The notes: a model not told the origin generated them from the sequence alone. DNA of 64,000 bases from Streptomyces flavochromogenes (GCF_000717595.1 NZ_JNZO01000023.1:1-64000); one strand, 5' to 3'. Numbered from the stretch's first letter, positions 9,512-18,607 are shown. Program-made: numbers and translations.

Positions 9512-11163
9512 TCCCCGACCGCCGGGGAAGCGCGGCGCGGCTCGGCCTGATGGTCGTGCCCGTCGCCTTCTTCGCGCTCTTCTTCGCCTGGCCCGTCGTC
9601 TCGATCGTCGAGCGCGGGCTGCGTGTCGACGGCGTGTGGCAGTTCGGCCGGTTCGGCGAGACCCTGAGCCGGCCGGAGATCCTCGACGTCCTGTGGTTCA
9701 CGCTCTGGCAGGCGCTCGCCTCCACCGGGCTGACCCTGCTGATCGCGCTGCCCGGCGCGTACGTCTTCGCGCGTTTCGACTTCCGCGGCAAGGGGCTGTT
9801 GCGCGCGGTCGTCACCGTGCCCTTCGTGATGCCGACCGTCATGGTCGGTACGGCCTTCCTGGCGCTCGTCGGCCGCGGCGGGCTCCTCGACGAGCTGTGG
9901 GGCGTACGCCTCGACACCACGGTCTGGGCGATCCTGATCGCCCATGTGTTCTTCAACTACGCCGTCGTCGTGCGGACCGTCGGCGGCCTGTGGGCGCAGC
10001 TCGACCCGCGTCAGGAGGAGGCGGCCAGGGTCCTCGGCGCGTCCCGCTGGAAGGCGTGGCGGACCGTGACCCTGCCGGCGCTGGCCCCGTCGGTCGCCGC
10101 GGCGGCGCTGATGGTCTTCCTGTTCACCGCGAGCTCCTTCGCCGTCGTCCAGATCCTCGGCGGATCCACGTACTCCACCCTGGAGACGGAGATCTACCGG
10201 CAGACCGTCGTCCGCTTCGACCTGACGACGGCGGCCGTCCTCACGATGGTGCAGTTCGTCGCCGTCGGCGTCGTCCTCGCCGTACACGCCCGGACGGTCC
10301 GCCGCCGGGAGACGGCGCTGAGGATGGTGGCACCCGAGGAGACGGCGCGCCGGCCCCGGGGCATCGGCCAGTGGGCGCTGTTCGCGGCCGTCCTGCTCTC
10401 GGTCGCCCTGCTGATCGTGCTGCCGCTCGGTGTGCTCGTCGAGCGGTCCTTCGCCACCTCCCACGGCTACGGGCTCGACTACTACCGGGCCCTGCAGACC
10501 CCCGACCCCTCCGGCACCTTCCTCGTGCCCCTGCTCGACACGATCGGGAACTCGCTGCGGTACGCCGTCGTCGCCACCCTGATCGCCCTCGTCATCGGCG
10601 GCCTCGCCGCGGCCGCGCTGACTCGGCGCGCCGGGCGGCTCGTACGGGGCTTCGACGCGCTGCTCATGCTGCCGCTCGGGGTCTCGGCCGTGACCGTCGG
10701 CTTCGGCTTCCTCATCACGCTCGACGAGCCGCCGTTCGACCTGCGGGCCAGCTGGATCCTCGTACCGCTGGCGCAGGCACTCGTCGGTGTGCCCTTCGTC
10801 GTACGGACGATGCTGCCGGTGCTGCGGGCGGTGGACGAGCGGCTGCGGGAGGCGGCGGCCGTGCTCGGCGCCTCGCCGTGGCGGGCCTGGCGGGAGGTGG
10901 ACCTGCCGCTGGTGCGACGGGCGTTGCTGATCGCGGCCGGGTTCGCGTTCGCCGTCTCGCTCGGCGAGTTCGGCGCGACCGTCTTCATCGCCCGCCCGGA
11001 CAGCCCGACGCTTCCGGTGGCGGTGGCCCGGCTCCTCGGCCGGCCCGGCGAACTCAACTACGGCCAGGCGATGGCCCTCTCGACGATCCTCATGGTGGTG
11101 TGCGCGGTGTCCCTGCTGCTGCTCGAACGGCTCCGGACCGAGCGCACCTCGGGGGAGTTCTGA
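9475..11163 (+). CDS. Thiamine ABC transporter permease (fused double permease)
   Basis: This is a ThiP-like membrane subunit of 562 residues with two binding-protein-dependent permease domains in one chain. Each domain has an EAA loop that contacts the ATPase: EEAARVLGASRWKAW in the first half and REAAAVLGASPWRAW in the second. About 12 membrane segments are visible. The start is uncertain. The GTG at 9475 has a weak GAGAAG 8 bases upstream and overlaps the end of the binding-protein gene by 37 bases, and another GTG lies at 9487. The stop overlaps the ATPase start (TGATG). Confidence 0.92.
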   Translation: MDPAVVVARSEVVPDRRGSAARLGLMVVPVAFFALFFAWPVVSIVERGLRVDGVWQFGRFGETLSRPEILDVLWFTLWQALASTGLTLLIALPGAYVFARFDFRGKGLLRAVVTVPFVMPTVMVGTAFLALVGRGGLLDELWGVRLDTTVWAILIAHVFFNYAVVVRTVGGLWAQLDPRQEEAARVLGASRWKAWRTVTLPALAPSVAAAALMVFLFTASSFAVVQILGGSTYSTLETEIYRQTVVRFDLTTAAVLTMVQFVAVGVVLAVHARTVRRRETALRMVAPEETARRPRGIGQWALFAAVLLSVALLIVLPLGVLVERSFATSHGYGLDYYRALQTPDPSGTFLVPLLDTIGNSLRYAVVATLIALVIGGLAAAALTRRAGRLVRGFDALLMLPLGVSAVTVGFGFLITLDEPPFDLRASWILVPLAQALVGVPFVVRTMLPVLRAVDERLREAAAVLGASPWRAWREVDLPLVRRALLIAAGFAFAVSLGEFGATVFIARPDSPTLPVAVARLLGRPGELNYGQAMALSTILMVVCAVSLLLLERLRTERTSGEF

Positions 11164-12191
11164 TGCTGGTGCTCGACGGGGCGACCGTACGGTTCGGGGA
11201 GCGGGCCGCGCTCGACGCCGTGGACCTGGAGGTCGCCGACCACGAGATCGTGTCCGTGCTCGGGCCGAGCGGCAGCGGCAAGTCCACCCTGCTCCGGGCC
11301 GTCGCGGGGCTGCAGGCCCTGGACGGCGGGCGGGTGCTCCTCGGCGGCGCCGACCAGCGCGGCGTGCCGGTGCACCGACGCGGCGTCGGACTGATGTTCC
11401 AGGACCACCAGCTGTTCCCGCAGCGGGACGTCGACGGCAACGTCGCCTTCGGGCTGCGGATGCGCGGGGCCGGGAAGGCCGAGCAGGCCGAGCGGGTGGC
11501 GGAGCTGCTCGACCTCGTCGGACTGCCGGGCGCGGGGCGGCGGTCCGTCGCCGCGCTCTCCGGCGGTGAGCAGCAGAGGGTGGCGCTGGCCCGCGCGCTG
11601 GCGCCCCGGCCCCGGCTGCTGATGCTCGACGAGCCGCTCGGTCAGCTCGACCGGGGGCTTCGGGAGCGTCTCGTCGTGGAGCTGCGGCAGCTGTTCGGGC
11701 GGCTCGGCACGACGGTGCTCGCGGTGACCCACGACCAGGGCGAGGCGTTCGCGCTGGCCGACCGGGTGGTGGTCATGCGGGACGGGCGCATCGCCCAGTC
11801 GGGTGCACCCGTCGAGGTGTGGTCGCGGCCGGCCTCGGAGTTCGTGGCCCGTTTCCTCGGGTTCGACAACGTGGTGGCGGCACGGGTGACCGGGCCGGTC
11901 GCGGAGACCGCCTGGGGGAAGGTCCCGGTGCCGGACGGCTCGCCGCAGGGCGAGCGGCGGCTCCTCGTCCGGCCCGGCGGGGTGCGGCTCGTGCCCGTCG
12001 ATGAGGGGCCGGAGTGGACGGTCGAGTCCCGGACCTTCCGGGGCAGCCATGTGGCCGTACGGCTCCGCCCGGTGGACGGACCGCCGCTGGACGCGGAGCT
12101 TCCGCTGCGGGAGGCGCCGGGGGAGGGCGCCGCGGTCGGGGTGGAGTTCCGGGCGGAGGACGTGGTGGTGCTGGGGGACGACATTCCGTAG
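11163..12191 (+). CDS. Thiamine ABC transporter ATP-binding protein
   Basis: This is the cytoplasmic ATPase of the thiamine importer, 342 residues. It carries Walker A GPSGSGKST, signature LSGGEQQR, Walker B LLMLDEPLGQLD and H-loop VTHDQGE. A C-terminal domain of about 110 residues resembles the TOBE-type regulatory domain of importer ATPases. The ATG shares one base with the permease stop, so the pair is translationally coupled. The length exceeds that of enteric ThiQ (about 230 residues) because of the C-terminal domain. Confidence 0.92.
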   Translation: MLVLDGATVRFGERAALDAVDLEVADHEIVSVLGPSGSGKSTLLRAVAGLQALDGGRVLLGGADQRGVPVHRRGVGLMFQDHQLFPQRDVDGNVAFGLRMRGAGKAEQAERVAELLDLVGLPGAGRRSVAALSGGEQQRVALARALAPRPRLLMLDEPLGQLDRGLRERLVVELRQLFGRLGTTVLAVTHDQGEAFALADRVVVMRDGRIAQSGAPVEVWSRPASEFVARFLGFDNVVAARVTGPVAETAWGKVPVPDGSPQGERRLLVRPGGVRLVPVDEGPEWTVESRTFRGSHVAVRLRPVDGPPLDAELPLREAPGEGAAVGVEFRAEDVVVLGDDIP

Positions 12192-12269
12192 TCGGTGCGA
12201 TGAGTTTTCCGGTCCGGTGGAGTCTCCTTGGTGTTCGTCACGTCTTGTCGACCACGCGGGAGGAACCCC

Positions 12270-12917
12270 ATGGGCCAGCTGCTCAGAGTCCAGAACTTCA
12301 TGGTCTCGTCCGACGGATTCGGTACGGGTGAGGGCCAGAGCCTGGAGCATCCCTTCGGGCACGCGGATCCCGGGGCCATGTTCTCCTGGGCGGGTGCCAC
12401 GGCGAGCTGGCCCAACCGCACCGACCCCGGGGGCAGCCGTGGCCTCGACGACTACTTCACGCGGGACTTCTCCCGGAACATCGGCGCCGAGATCATGGGC
12501 CGCAACAAGTTCGGACCGCAGCGCGGGCCCTGGCAGGACTTCGAGTGGCAGGGCTGGTGGGGCGACGAGCCGCCGTTCCACACGCCGGTGTTCGTCATGA
12601 CCCACCACCCGCGTCCCTCGTTCACGCTGTCCGACACGACGTTCCACTTCGTCGACGGCGACCCGGCGAGCGTGCTGGCGCGGGCGAAGGAGGCGGCGGA
12701 CGGCAAGGACGTCCGGCTCGGCGGCGGTGCCACCGTCATCCGGGAGTTCCTCGACGCCGGCCTCGTCGACACCCTGCACGTCGCGGTCGCGCCGGTGAAG
12801 CTCGGCTCCGGGGTACGGCTCTGGGAGTCGCCCGACGAGCTGCTCGACCGGTTCCACTGCGATGTCGTGCCCAGCCCGGGCGGTGCGGTGACGCACCACC
12901 TCTTCTGGCGGAAGTGA
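12270..12917 (+). CDS. Dihydrofolate reductase-like (RibD C-domain) protein
   Basis: This protein of 215 residues belongs to the RibD C-terminal/dihydrofolate reductase superfamily, a likely NADPH-dependent reductase of unknown substrate. The N-terminus VQNFMVSSDGFG matches the family opening strand. EIMGRNKFGP, then FVMTHHPRPSF and GGGATVIREFLDAGLVDTL are characteristic. The ATG at 12270 follows GGGAGG at 12258-12263. The family is abundant in Streptomyces, and neighbours give no substrate clue. Confidence 0.85.
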   Translation: MGQLLRVQNFMVSSDGFGTGEGQSLEHPFGHADPGAMFSWAGATASWPNRTDPGGSRGLDDYFTRDFSRNIGAEIMGRNKFGPQRGPWQDFEWQGWWGDEPPFHTPVFVMTHHPRPSFTLSDTTFHFVDGDPASVLARAKEAADGKDVRLGGGATVIREFLDAGLVDTLHVAVAPVKLGSGVRLWESPDELLDRFHCDVVPSPGGAVTHHLFWRK

Positions 12918-12919
12918 CC

Positions 12920-13240
12920 CGAGGGCGTCTCTGGCAGCGGTCGCACGTCCTGGCCGCCGAGCGCCGGTGGAGGAGCGTGGCGCGGCCGAGGGCGAGGCCG
13001 TAGAGGGGAGAAGCCGCCATAGGCGACGGCGAACACCCAGGGGGTGGGGTCGACGAGGTCCGGGCTGACCGCCCCCGTCCGGGCCGGTACGCCGGTCGCG
13101 GCCAGGAACGCCCCGAACGGGGCGAGCGCTCCCGCCCCGGCCCAGCCGAGTGCGAGCAACGGCGGCCGGGGCAGGCGGCGGCGCACGCGGGCCCGATGAG
13201 GGCGGCGAGCGCCGCGCCCGTGGCGTACAGCAGCGACCAA
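12920..13240 (-). pseudogene. Frameshifted remnant of a small membrane protein
   Basis: Read on the minus strand, plausible membrane-protein sequence is split between two frames. SLLYATGAALAALIGP starts near 13236 in one frame. LLALGWAGAGALAPFGAFLA continues from about 13165 in the second frame, through PTPWVFAVAYGGFSPL to about 13010. SPLYGLALGRATLLHRRSA then returns to the first frame. I see no start codon with a ribosome binding site and no stop before the neighbouring gene. Two compensating frameshifts from mutation or sequencing error explain this best. I do not recognise the family. Confidence 0.45.
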
Positions 13241-13412
13241 GGAGGGCGGCGCGACCCGCCCCGGAGGGCCGGTCGGCCGGAAGTGTCCTCGGCGTCATGG
13301 GCCGAGCCTCGCGGGGAGCGCACCGGGGGGCGTCGGCCCGTGGTCGCGTCCCGCTCCGCCGCGCGGCGGAGGCGTGCGTACGGCTCCGGGAGCAGGCCCG
13401 CGCCGTCCCTCG

Positions 13413-14576
13413 TCAGCCGCCCCCGCCGGCCCCCTGCCAGGCCTTCGCCAGCCGCTCCAGGGCGTCCGGGGCCTCGTCGATCGAGTCCACGAGGGCGATG
13501 CGGGCCGCCATCGGCCGGCCGGCCGCCAGGGCCTCCAGGAGCGGCCAGGCCGGGAGGCGTTCCGTCCAGTGGGCGCGGTCGACCAGGACCATCGGGGTCG
13601 GCGGGCCGTGGGACGGGTAGTAGTTCGGGGTCGCGTTGTCGAAGATCTCCTGGACGGTGCCCGCCGCGCCCGGCAAGAAGACGACGCCCGCCGTGGAGCG
13701 GGAGAGGAGGCCGTCCTCCCTCGTGGCGTTGGCGAAGTACTTGCCGATGTGGCCCGCGAAGGCGTTCGGCGGCTCGTGGCCGTAGAACCAGGTGGGGATG
13801 CCGACCGAGTCGCCGCCGTGCGGCAGGCGGGCCCGTACCCGGAAGGCCGCGCGGGCCCAGTCCGTCACCGAGGGCGCGAAGGACGGGACCGCGGCGAGCT
13901 CGGCGAGCGCCTCGGTCAGGGCCTCGTCGGTGAACGGTGCCACGTACGCGCCGAGGTTCGCTGCCTCCATGGCGCCGGGGCCGCCACCGGTCGCCACGGT
14001 GAGACCGGCGCGCGCCAGTGCTCTGCCGAGCCTGGCGGCGCCCGCGTACGCCTCCGTGCCCCGGCCCATCGCGTGGCCGCCCATCACACCGACGACCCGG
14101 GTCCCGTCGAGGAGTTCGTCGAGGGCGTCGGAGACGGCGTCGTCGTGGATCGAGCGGATCATCGAGGCGAGGATGTCGCCGTCGGCCCGGGTCCGGCCGA
14201 ACCACGCGTACGCGAGGGCGTCCGGCGTCCCCTCGTATCCCGTGTCCGCGAGCCCGTCGAACAGCTCCTCGGGGGAGTAGAGGGCTGCCCGGTACGGGTC
14301 GAAGGGCAGGTCGGGCACGGGCGGGAAGACGAGCGCGCCGTCGGCACGGACCTTGGCGGACCCTTCCGGCTGCATCCGGCAGCCGAGGAAGACGGCCTCG
14401 GTGGTGACGGCGGTCAGCAGGGCGAAGGTCCGGTCGGTGAGGTCGACCGACTGCACGCGGTACCCGGCGAGCGAACCGGGCCGGGCGACCGCCTCGTCGA
14501 ACGCTTCGAGCGTGTGGATCTCGCGCCCGTGCCCGCGCGGTCCGGGCGGCCGGTGTGCCGGGGGAAGCGTCGCCAT
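13413..14576 (-). CDS. LOG-family Rossmann-fold protein
   Basis: This protein of 387 residues has a C-terminal LOG (formerly lysine decarboxylase-like) domain. RVVGVMGGHAMGRG opens the fold and GGGPGAMEAANLGAY follows. Near the end PGAAGTVQEIFD stands where LOG phosphoribohydrolases have PGGxGTxxE. The N-terminal 150 residues are a poorly conserved extension. Related proteins hydrolyse nucleoside monophosphates (cytokinin-type chemistry), but this long actinobacterial type is uncharacterised to my knowledge. ATG at 14576. Confidence 0.75.
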   Translation of the reverse strand: MATLPPAHRPPGPRGHGREIHTLEAFDEAVARPGSLAGYRVQSVDLTDRTFALLTAVTTEAVFLGCRMQPEGSAKVRADGALVFPPVPDLPFDPYRAALYSPEELFDGLADTGYEGTPDALAYAWFGRTRADGDILASMIRSIHDDAVSDALDELLDGTRVVGVMGGHAMGRGTEAYAGAARLGRALARAGLTVATGGGPGAMEAANLGAYVAPFTDEALTEALAELAAVPSFAPSVTDWARAAFRVRARLPHGGDSVGIPTWFYGHEPPNAFAGHIGKYFANATREDGLLSRSTAGVVFLPGAAGTVQEIFDNATPNYYPSHGPPTPMVLVDRAHWTERLPAWPLLEALAAGRPMAARIALVDSIDEAPDALERLAKAWQGAGGGG

Positions 14577-14588
14577 GGGCCCACGATA

Positions 14589-14612
14589 GGGGCGGCACCG
14601 TGGTGCCGCCCC
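14589..14612 (-). terminator. Palindromic GC hairpin
   Basis: The palindrome GGGGCGGCACC/GGTGCCGCCCC lies about 65 bases past the stop of the minus-strand permease gene and immediately before the LOG gene. It probably ends the ABC transporter transcript. It has no T-run. Confidence 0.55.
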
Positions 14613-14675
14613 CGGGGGTGTCGTGCCGTTCGGGCCGGGCTCGCGGCCTGACCCGCAGGACGGTTCTTCGGTGTC

Positions 14676-15827
14676 TCAGCCGGTCAGCGGCAGTGCCGCC
14701 AGTTCCGCCACGGCCCATGTCAGGGGGAGGAAGACCGCGAGCAGCACGCCGGCGCGCATCAGGGCCGCCGAGCGGAGGACCGTGGGCGGGGCGCCGATGC
14801 GGAGGAGGGCCTCGGTGGTGTGGGCGCGGCACTGCTTGGACTCCAGGGCCGCGGTGAGGAGGGTGGCCGTCGTGCAGGCCAGGACGAGGGCCGCGCCCAG
14901 GCCGGTGAGCGGGCCGAAGGCGCCGGGGCCGGTGCCCGTGTCGTGCAGGGCCGCCGCCGCGAGCGTCCCGGAGAACACCGCGGTGACCACGCCCAGGGGG
15001 CGGCCGATACGCCGGGACTCGTCCATCAGGACGCGGCCCGCGAGCAGCCGTGTGGCGCCCGGCCGGACGGACTGGAGGAGGCGGCCGCAGCCGTGGACCA
15101 GACCGGGGCCCGCCATCGCGAGGCCGACGGCGACGATGACCCAGCCGGCCAGGACGCCCGCCGGGTTGCCGTCGAAGCGGCCCGGCAGGGGGAGCCCGTC
15201 GGCGGCGCCCCTGCGGCCCGCGTACGTCTCGACCGCCAGGCCGACCGCGACCAGGGCGATCCCCCACGGCAGCCCGGACGGCACCGGCTTCTCCGCGCCC
15301 TCGGGCGCGGCGGGCGCGGTGCGCGGCCGCAGGGCCAGGCCCGCGGCCGTGGCAGCGACGACCGGGAGGACGGCGAGCAGGGTGAGGGCGGCGGCGAGCG
15401 GGATCGGCTGGTCGGCGGCGAGGAGGTCGGCGGCGGCCCCGTCGAAGGGCAGGCCGGTGATGTCGCCGCGCAGGTGGAGGTAGAACAGCAGCGCGATCAT
15501 GGAGCCGAGCGAGCAGGCGACGGCCGTCGACGCGGCGGCGATCGCGGTGAGGCGGGCGGGGCCGAGGCCGATCGCGGAGAGCCCGGGACGCGGGCGCGTG
15601 CTGGGGTCGGTCCGGGCCACCGCGACCGCGAACTGGACGGTCGCGGCGAGCGGCAGGACGCACCAGAGCAGCCGCAGCACGGACGCCGAGGACCGTTCCG
15701 GGTGCCCGACCGCGTATCCGAGGGTGCAGAGCAGGAGGAAGCCCACCCCCGCCGCCGCGACGGCGACGAGGAGCCGGCGCGTCTGGACGAGGGGGTGGGC
15801 CCCGCGGGCTAGACGGAGAGCGAGCAC
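14676..15827 (-). CDS. ABC transporter permease-like membrane protein
   Basis: An integral membrane protein of 383 residues with about eight hydrophobic segments, including LLVAVAAAGVGFLLLCTLGY near the start and VLLAVFLPLTWAVAELAALP at the end. I recognise no complete FtsX domain, so the substrate is unknown. The GTG start at 15827 has GGAGGG 9 bases upstream and lies inside the end of the ATPase gene, a 19-base overlap that implies coupled translation. It pairs with the atypical ATPase upstream, probably as an exporter or lipoprotein-handling system. Confidence 0.65.
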   Translation of the reverse strand: MLALRLARGAHPLVQTRRLLVAVAAAGVGFLLLCTLGYAVGHPERSSASVLRLLWCVLPLAATVQFAVAVARTDPSTRPRPGLSAIGLGPARLTAIAAASTAVACSLGSMIALLFYLHLRGDITGLPFDGAAADLLAADQPIPLAAALTLLAVLPVVAATAAGLALRPRTAPAAPEGAEKPVPSGLPWGIALVAVGLAVETYAGRRGAADGLPLPGRFDGNPAGVLAGWVIVAVGLAMAGPGLVHGCGRLLQSVRPGATRLLAGRVLMDESRRIGRPLGVVTAVFSGTLAAAALHDTGTGPGAFGPLTGLGAALVLACTTATLLTAALESKQCRAHTTEALLRIGAPPTVLRSAALMRAGVLLAVFLPLTWAVAELAALPLTG

Positions 15828-16537
15828 GCCGCGACGCCCTCCGCCCCTGACGCCGGGGGTACGGTGCCGACCCGGCGGCCGTCGAGGAGTGCGACCGTGC
15901 GGTCGGCGAGCGCCGCGACCTCGGCGTCGTGGGTGGCGAGGAGCACGCTGATGCCGTGCGAGCGGGCGGCGGCGGTCAGGGTGCGCAGGACCTGGGCGCC
16001 GTCGGCCCGGTGCAGGATCGCGGTGGGTTCGTCGGCGAACAGCACCGACGGGGTGGTGACCAGCGCGCGGGCGATGGCGATGCGCTGGCGCTGCGCGTGG
16101 GTGAGGGCGTGCGGGCGTTTGCCGGCGCAGTCGCCGGTGTCGAGGCGCTCCAGCCACTCCACGGCGGCGGTCTTCGCGGCCCGGTGGGAGGTGCCGCGGA
16201 GCAGCAGCGGCAGGGCCACGTTCTCCCAGCCGGTGAGCTCGGGGACGAGGCCGGGCTCGGGGTCGATCCAGCCGAAGCGGTCGCGCCGGAGTCGTTCGCG
16301 GTCGGCGGGGCTCAGGGTGTGCACGGGGCTGCTGTTGAACCAGACCTCGCCCTGCTGGGCGATGAGCTGGCCGGACAGGCACCGCATGAGGGTGGTCTTG
16401 CCGCTGCCGCGCGGGCCGACGAGGGCGAGGATCTCGCCTTCGCGGACGCCGAGGGAGACGCCGCTGAGGGCGTCCGAACCGCCCAGGGCGCAGTGCAGGG
16501 AACGCGCCCAGAGCACGTCGTTGTCCGGTGGGGCCAT
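15809..16537 (-). CDS. ABC transporter ATPase with degenerate signature
   Basis: This ATPase of 242 residues is similar in layout to the LolD/MacB type. Walker A (GPRGSGKTT, residues 41-49), Walker B (VLFADEPTA) and the H-loop (LLATHDAEV) are intact. The signature reads LTHAQ (145-149) in place of LSGGQ. The Q-loop region FGWIDPEPGL lacks the usual Gln, and the D-loop reads AILH. ATP may be bound but hydrolysed poorly (inference). I chose the ATG at 16537 because GAGGTG lies 6 bases upstream. It overlaps and precedes its permease. Confidence 0.8.
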   Translation of the reverse strand: MAPPDNDVLWARSLHCALGGSDALSGVSLGVREGEILALVGPRGSGKTTLMRCLSGQLIAQQGEVWFNSSPVHTLSPADRERLRRDRFGWIDPEPGLVPELTGWENVALPLLLRGTSHRAAKTAAVEWLERLDTGDCAGKRPHALTHAQRQRIAIARALVTTPSVLFADEPTAILHRADGAQVLRTLTAAARSHGISVLLATHDAEVAALADRTVALLDGRRVGTVPPASGAEGVAACSLSV

Positions 16538-16652
16538 CGCGTACACCTCGATGTCGGATCCGATCTGTGTCCCCCGTCCGGGGGAACGAAGGGACGGGCC
16601 TGTCGGTCACTGGGCACCGTAAGTATTCGGATCCGTTTGTACGGACAGCACG

Positions 16653-16699
16653 CGGCCCGGGCCGCCGCCATCCACTCGGATGGCGGCATGCCCGGGCCG
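16653..16699 (-). terminator. Terminator after the class III aminotransferase
   Basis: A two-part stem has outer arms CGGCCCGGGC (16653-16662) with GCCCGGGCCG (16690-16699), inner arms 16664-16673 with 16678-16687, and the tetraloop ACTC. It is about 50 bases beyond the stop of the minus-strand aminotransferase gene and before the ABC ATPase start. Confidence 0.85.
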
Positions 16700-16751
16700 G
16701 GGTCACGCCGTGAGGGCGGCGTGATGTCGTGTGCCTCGCGCGGCGGGGACC

Positions 16752-18131
16752 TTAGAGCTTGGTCCAGGCCTCGGTGAGCACCGAGCGCAGGATGCCTTCG
16801 ATCTCGTCGAAGGTGCCCTGGTCGGCGATCAGCGGCGGGGCGAGCTGGATGACCGGGTCGCCGCGGTCGTCGGCACGGCAGTACAGACCGTTCTCGAAGA
16901 GCGCCTTGGAGAGGAAGCCGTACAGGACGCGCTCGGTCTCCTCGTCCGTGAAGGACTCCTTGGTGACCTTGTCCTTGACGAGCTCGATGCCGTAGAAGAA
17001 GCCGTTGCCGCGGACGTCGCCGACGATCGGGAGGTCGTGCAGCTTCTTCAGGGTGTCGAAGAAGTTGCCCTCCTGGTCGAGGACGTGCTGGTTCAGGCCT
17101 TCCTTGTCGAAGATGTCGAGGTTGGCGATGGCGACCGCCGACGACACCGGGTGGCCACCGAAGGTGTAGCCGTGGAGGAAGGTGTTGTCGCCCTTGTAGA
17201 AGGGCTCCGCGATGCGGTCCGAGACGATGCAGGCGCCGATCGGGGAGTAGCCCGACGTCATGCCCTTGGCGCAGGTGATCATGTCCGGCACGTAGCCGAA
17301 CTTGTCACAGGCGAACATCGTGCCGAGGCGGCCGAAGGCGCAGATCGTCTCGTCGGAGACGAGCAGCACGTCGTACTGGTCGCAGATCTCGCGGACGCGC
17401 TGGAAGTAGCCGGGCGGCGGCGGGAAGCAGCCACCGGCGTTCTGCACCGGCTCCAGGAAGACGGCCGCGACGGTGTCGGGGCCCTCGAAGAGGATCTGCT
17501 GCTCGATCTGGTCGGCGGCCCAGCGGCCGAAGGCCTCGGGGTCGTCGCCGTGGATCGGGGCGCGGTAGATGTTGGTGTTCGGCACCTTGTGCGCGCCGGG
17601 GACCAGCGGCTCGAAGGGGGCCTTCAGGGCCGGCAGGCCGGTGATGGACAGGGCGCCCTGCGGGGTGCCGTGGTAGGCGACCGCACGCGAGATGACCTTG
17701 TACTTGGTGTGCTTGCCCTGCAGCTTGAAGTACTGCTTGGCGAGCTTCCACGCGGTCTCGACGGCCTCGCCGCCACCGGTGGTGAAGAAGACCTTGTTCA
17801 GGTCGCCCGGCGCGTAGTCCGCGAGGCGCTCGGCGAGCTCGACGGCCTTGGGGTGCGCGTACGACCACACGGGGAAGAACGCGAGCTCCTGGGCCTGCTT
17901 GTACGCGACCTCGGCCAGTTCCTTGCGGCCGTGTCCGGCGTTGACCACGAAGAGACCCGCGAGACCGTCGAGGTAGCGCTTGCCCTTGTCGTCGAAGATG
18001 TAGGTGCCCTCACCACGCACGATGGTGGGAACGGGCGAGTTCTCGTACGACGACATCCGGGTGAAGTGCATCCACAGGTGGTCGTACGCGGTCTTGGAGA
18101 GGTCCTGGGTCACGATTATCGAGTTCCCCAC
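16752..18131 (-). CDS. Class III aminotransferase, probably for putrescine or another diamine
   Basis: This PLP enzyme of 459 residues belongs to the omega-amino acid/diamine:pyruvate aminotransferase group. It contains FFTTGGGEAVETAWKLAKQY, the cofactor-binding DETICAFGR, and the PLP lysine in ITCAKGMTSGYSP. Its neighbours (AsnC regulator, aminobutyraldehyde dehydrogenase, PotD) suggest that it converts putrescine or a similar amine to an aminoaldehyde, which is an inference. The GTG start at 18131 lies inside the end of the regulator gene, a 16-base overlap, so translation of the two is probably coupled. Confidence 0.85.
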   Translation of the reverse strand: MGNSIIVTQDLSKTAYDHLWMHFTRMSSYENSPVPTIVRGEGTYIFDDKGKRYLDGLAGLFVVNAGHGRKELAEVAYKQAQELAFFPVWSYAHPKAVELAERLADYAPGDLNKVFFTTGGGEAVETAWKLAKQYFKLQGKHTKYKVISRAVAYHGTPQGALSITGLPALKAPFEPLVPGAHKVPNTNIYRAPIHGDDPEAFGRWAADQIEQQILFEGPDTVAAVFLEPVQNAGGCFPPPPGYFQRVREICDQYDVLLVSDETICAFGRLGTMFACDKFGYVPDMITCAKGMTSGYSPIGACIVSDRIAEPFYKGDNTFLHGYTFGGHPVSSAVAIANLDIFDKEGLNQHVLDQEGNFFDTLKKLHDLPIVGDVRGNGFFYGIELVKDKVTKESFTDEETERVLYGFLSKALFENGLYCRADDRGDPVIQLAPPLIADQGTFDEIEGILRSVLTEAWTKL

Positions 18132-18607
18132 ATATAGGTCTGCTTCTTGAGCTTGAGGTAGACGAAGCTCTCGGTGGAGCGCACGCCGGGGAGGGTGCGG
18201 ATGCGCTTGTTGATCACATCCAGCAGGTGGTCGTCGTCCTCACAGACGACCTCCACCATCAGGTCGAAGGAGCCCGCGGTCATCACCACGTACTCGCATT
18301 CGGCCATGGCCGTCAGGGCCTCCGCAACCGGATCAAGGTCACCCTCGACGTTGATGCCGACCATCGCCTGGCGCCGGAAACCCACGGTGAGCGGGTCGGT
18401 GACGGCGACGATCTGCATGACGCCCTGGTCGAGCAGCTTCTGGACGCGCTGCCGTACGGCGGCCTCGGAGAGGCCCACGGCCTTGCCGATCGCCGCGTAG
18501 GGACGGCGACCGTCCTCCTGGAGCTGTTCGATGATCGCCAGGGAGACGGCGTCGATCGTCGGGGACGAACCGGTTCCGGTTCTGGGTTCTGTGCTTCGAC
18601 TGGCCAC
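18116..18607 (-). CDS. Lrp/AsnC-family transcriptional regulator
   Basis: A regulator of 163 residues. It has an N-terminal winged helix (LAIIEQLQEDGRRPYAAIG, then the recognition helix SEAAVRQRVQKLLDQG) and a C-terminal RAM ligand-binding domain (VEYVVMTAGSFD-like segment and LPGVRSTESFVYLKL). The start is uncertain. GTG codons at 18607 and 18622 and a GTG at 18685 are all in frame and none has a good Shine-Dalgarno. I prefer 18607 because the product then has family length. It is co-transcribed with the aminotransferase and divergent from the aldehyde dehydrogenase, so it probably controls both. Confidence 0.88.
   Translation of the reverse strand: MASRSTEPRTGTGSSPTIDAVSLAIIEQLQEDGRRPYAAIGKAVGLSEAAVRQRVQKLLDQGVMQIVAVTDPLTVGFRRQAMVGINVEGDLDPVAEALTAMAECEYVVMTAGSFDLMVEVVCEDDDHLLDVINKRIRTLPGVRSTESFVYLKLKKQTYMWGTR

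Noticed and set aside
12736..15663. A minus-strand frame of 975 codons
   Set aside because: It spans the LOG gene and part of the permease in the wrong frame. Only the short membrane-like segment near 12920-13240 is credible.
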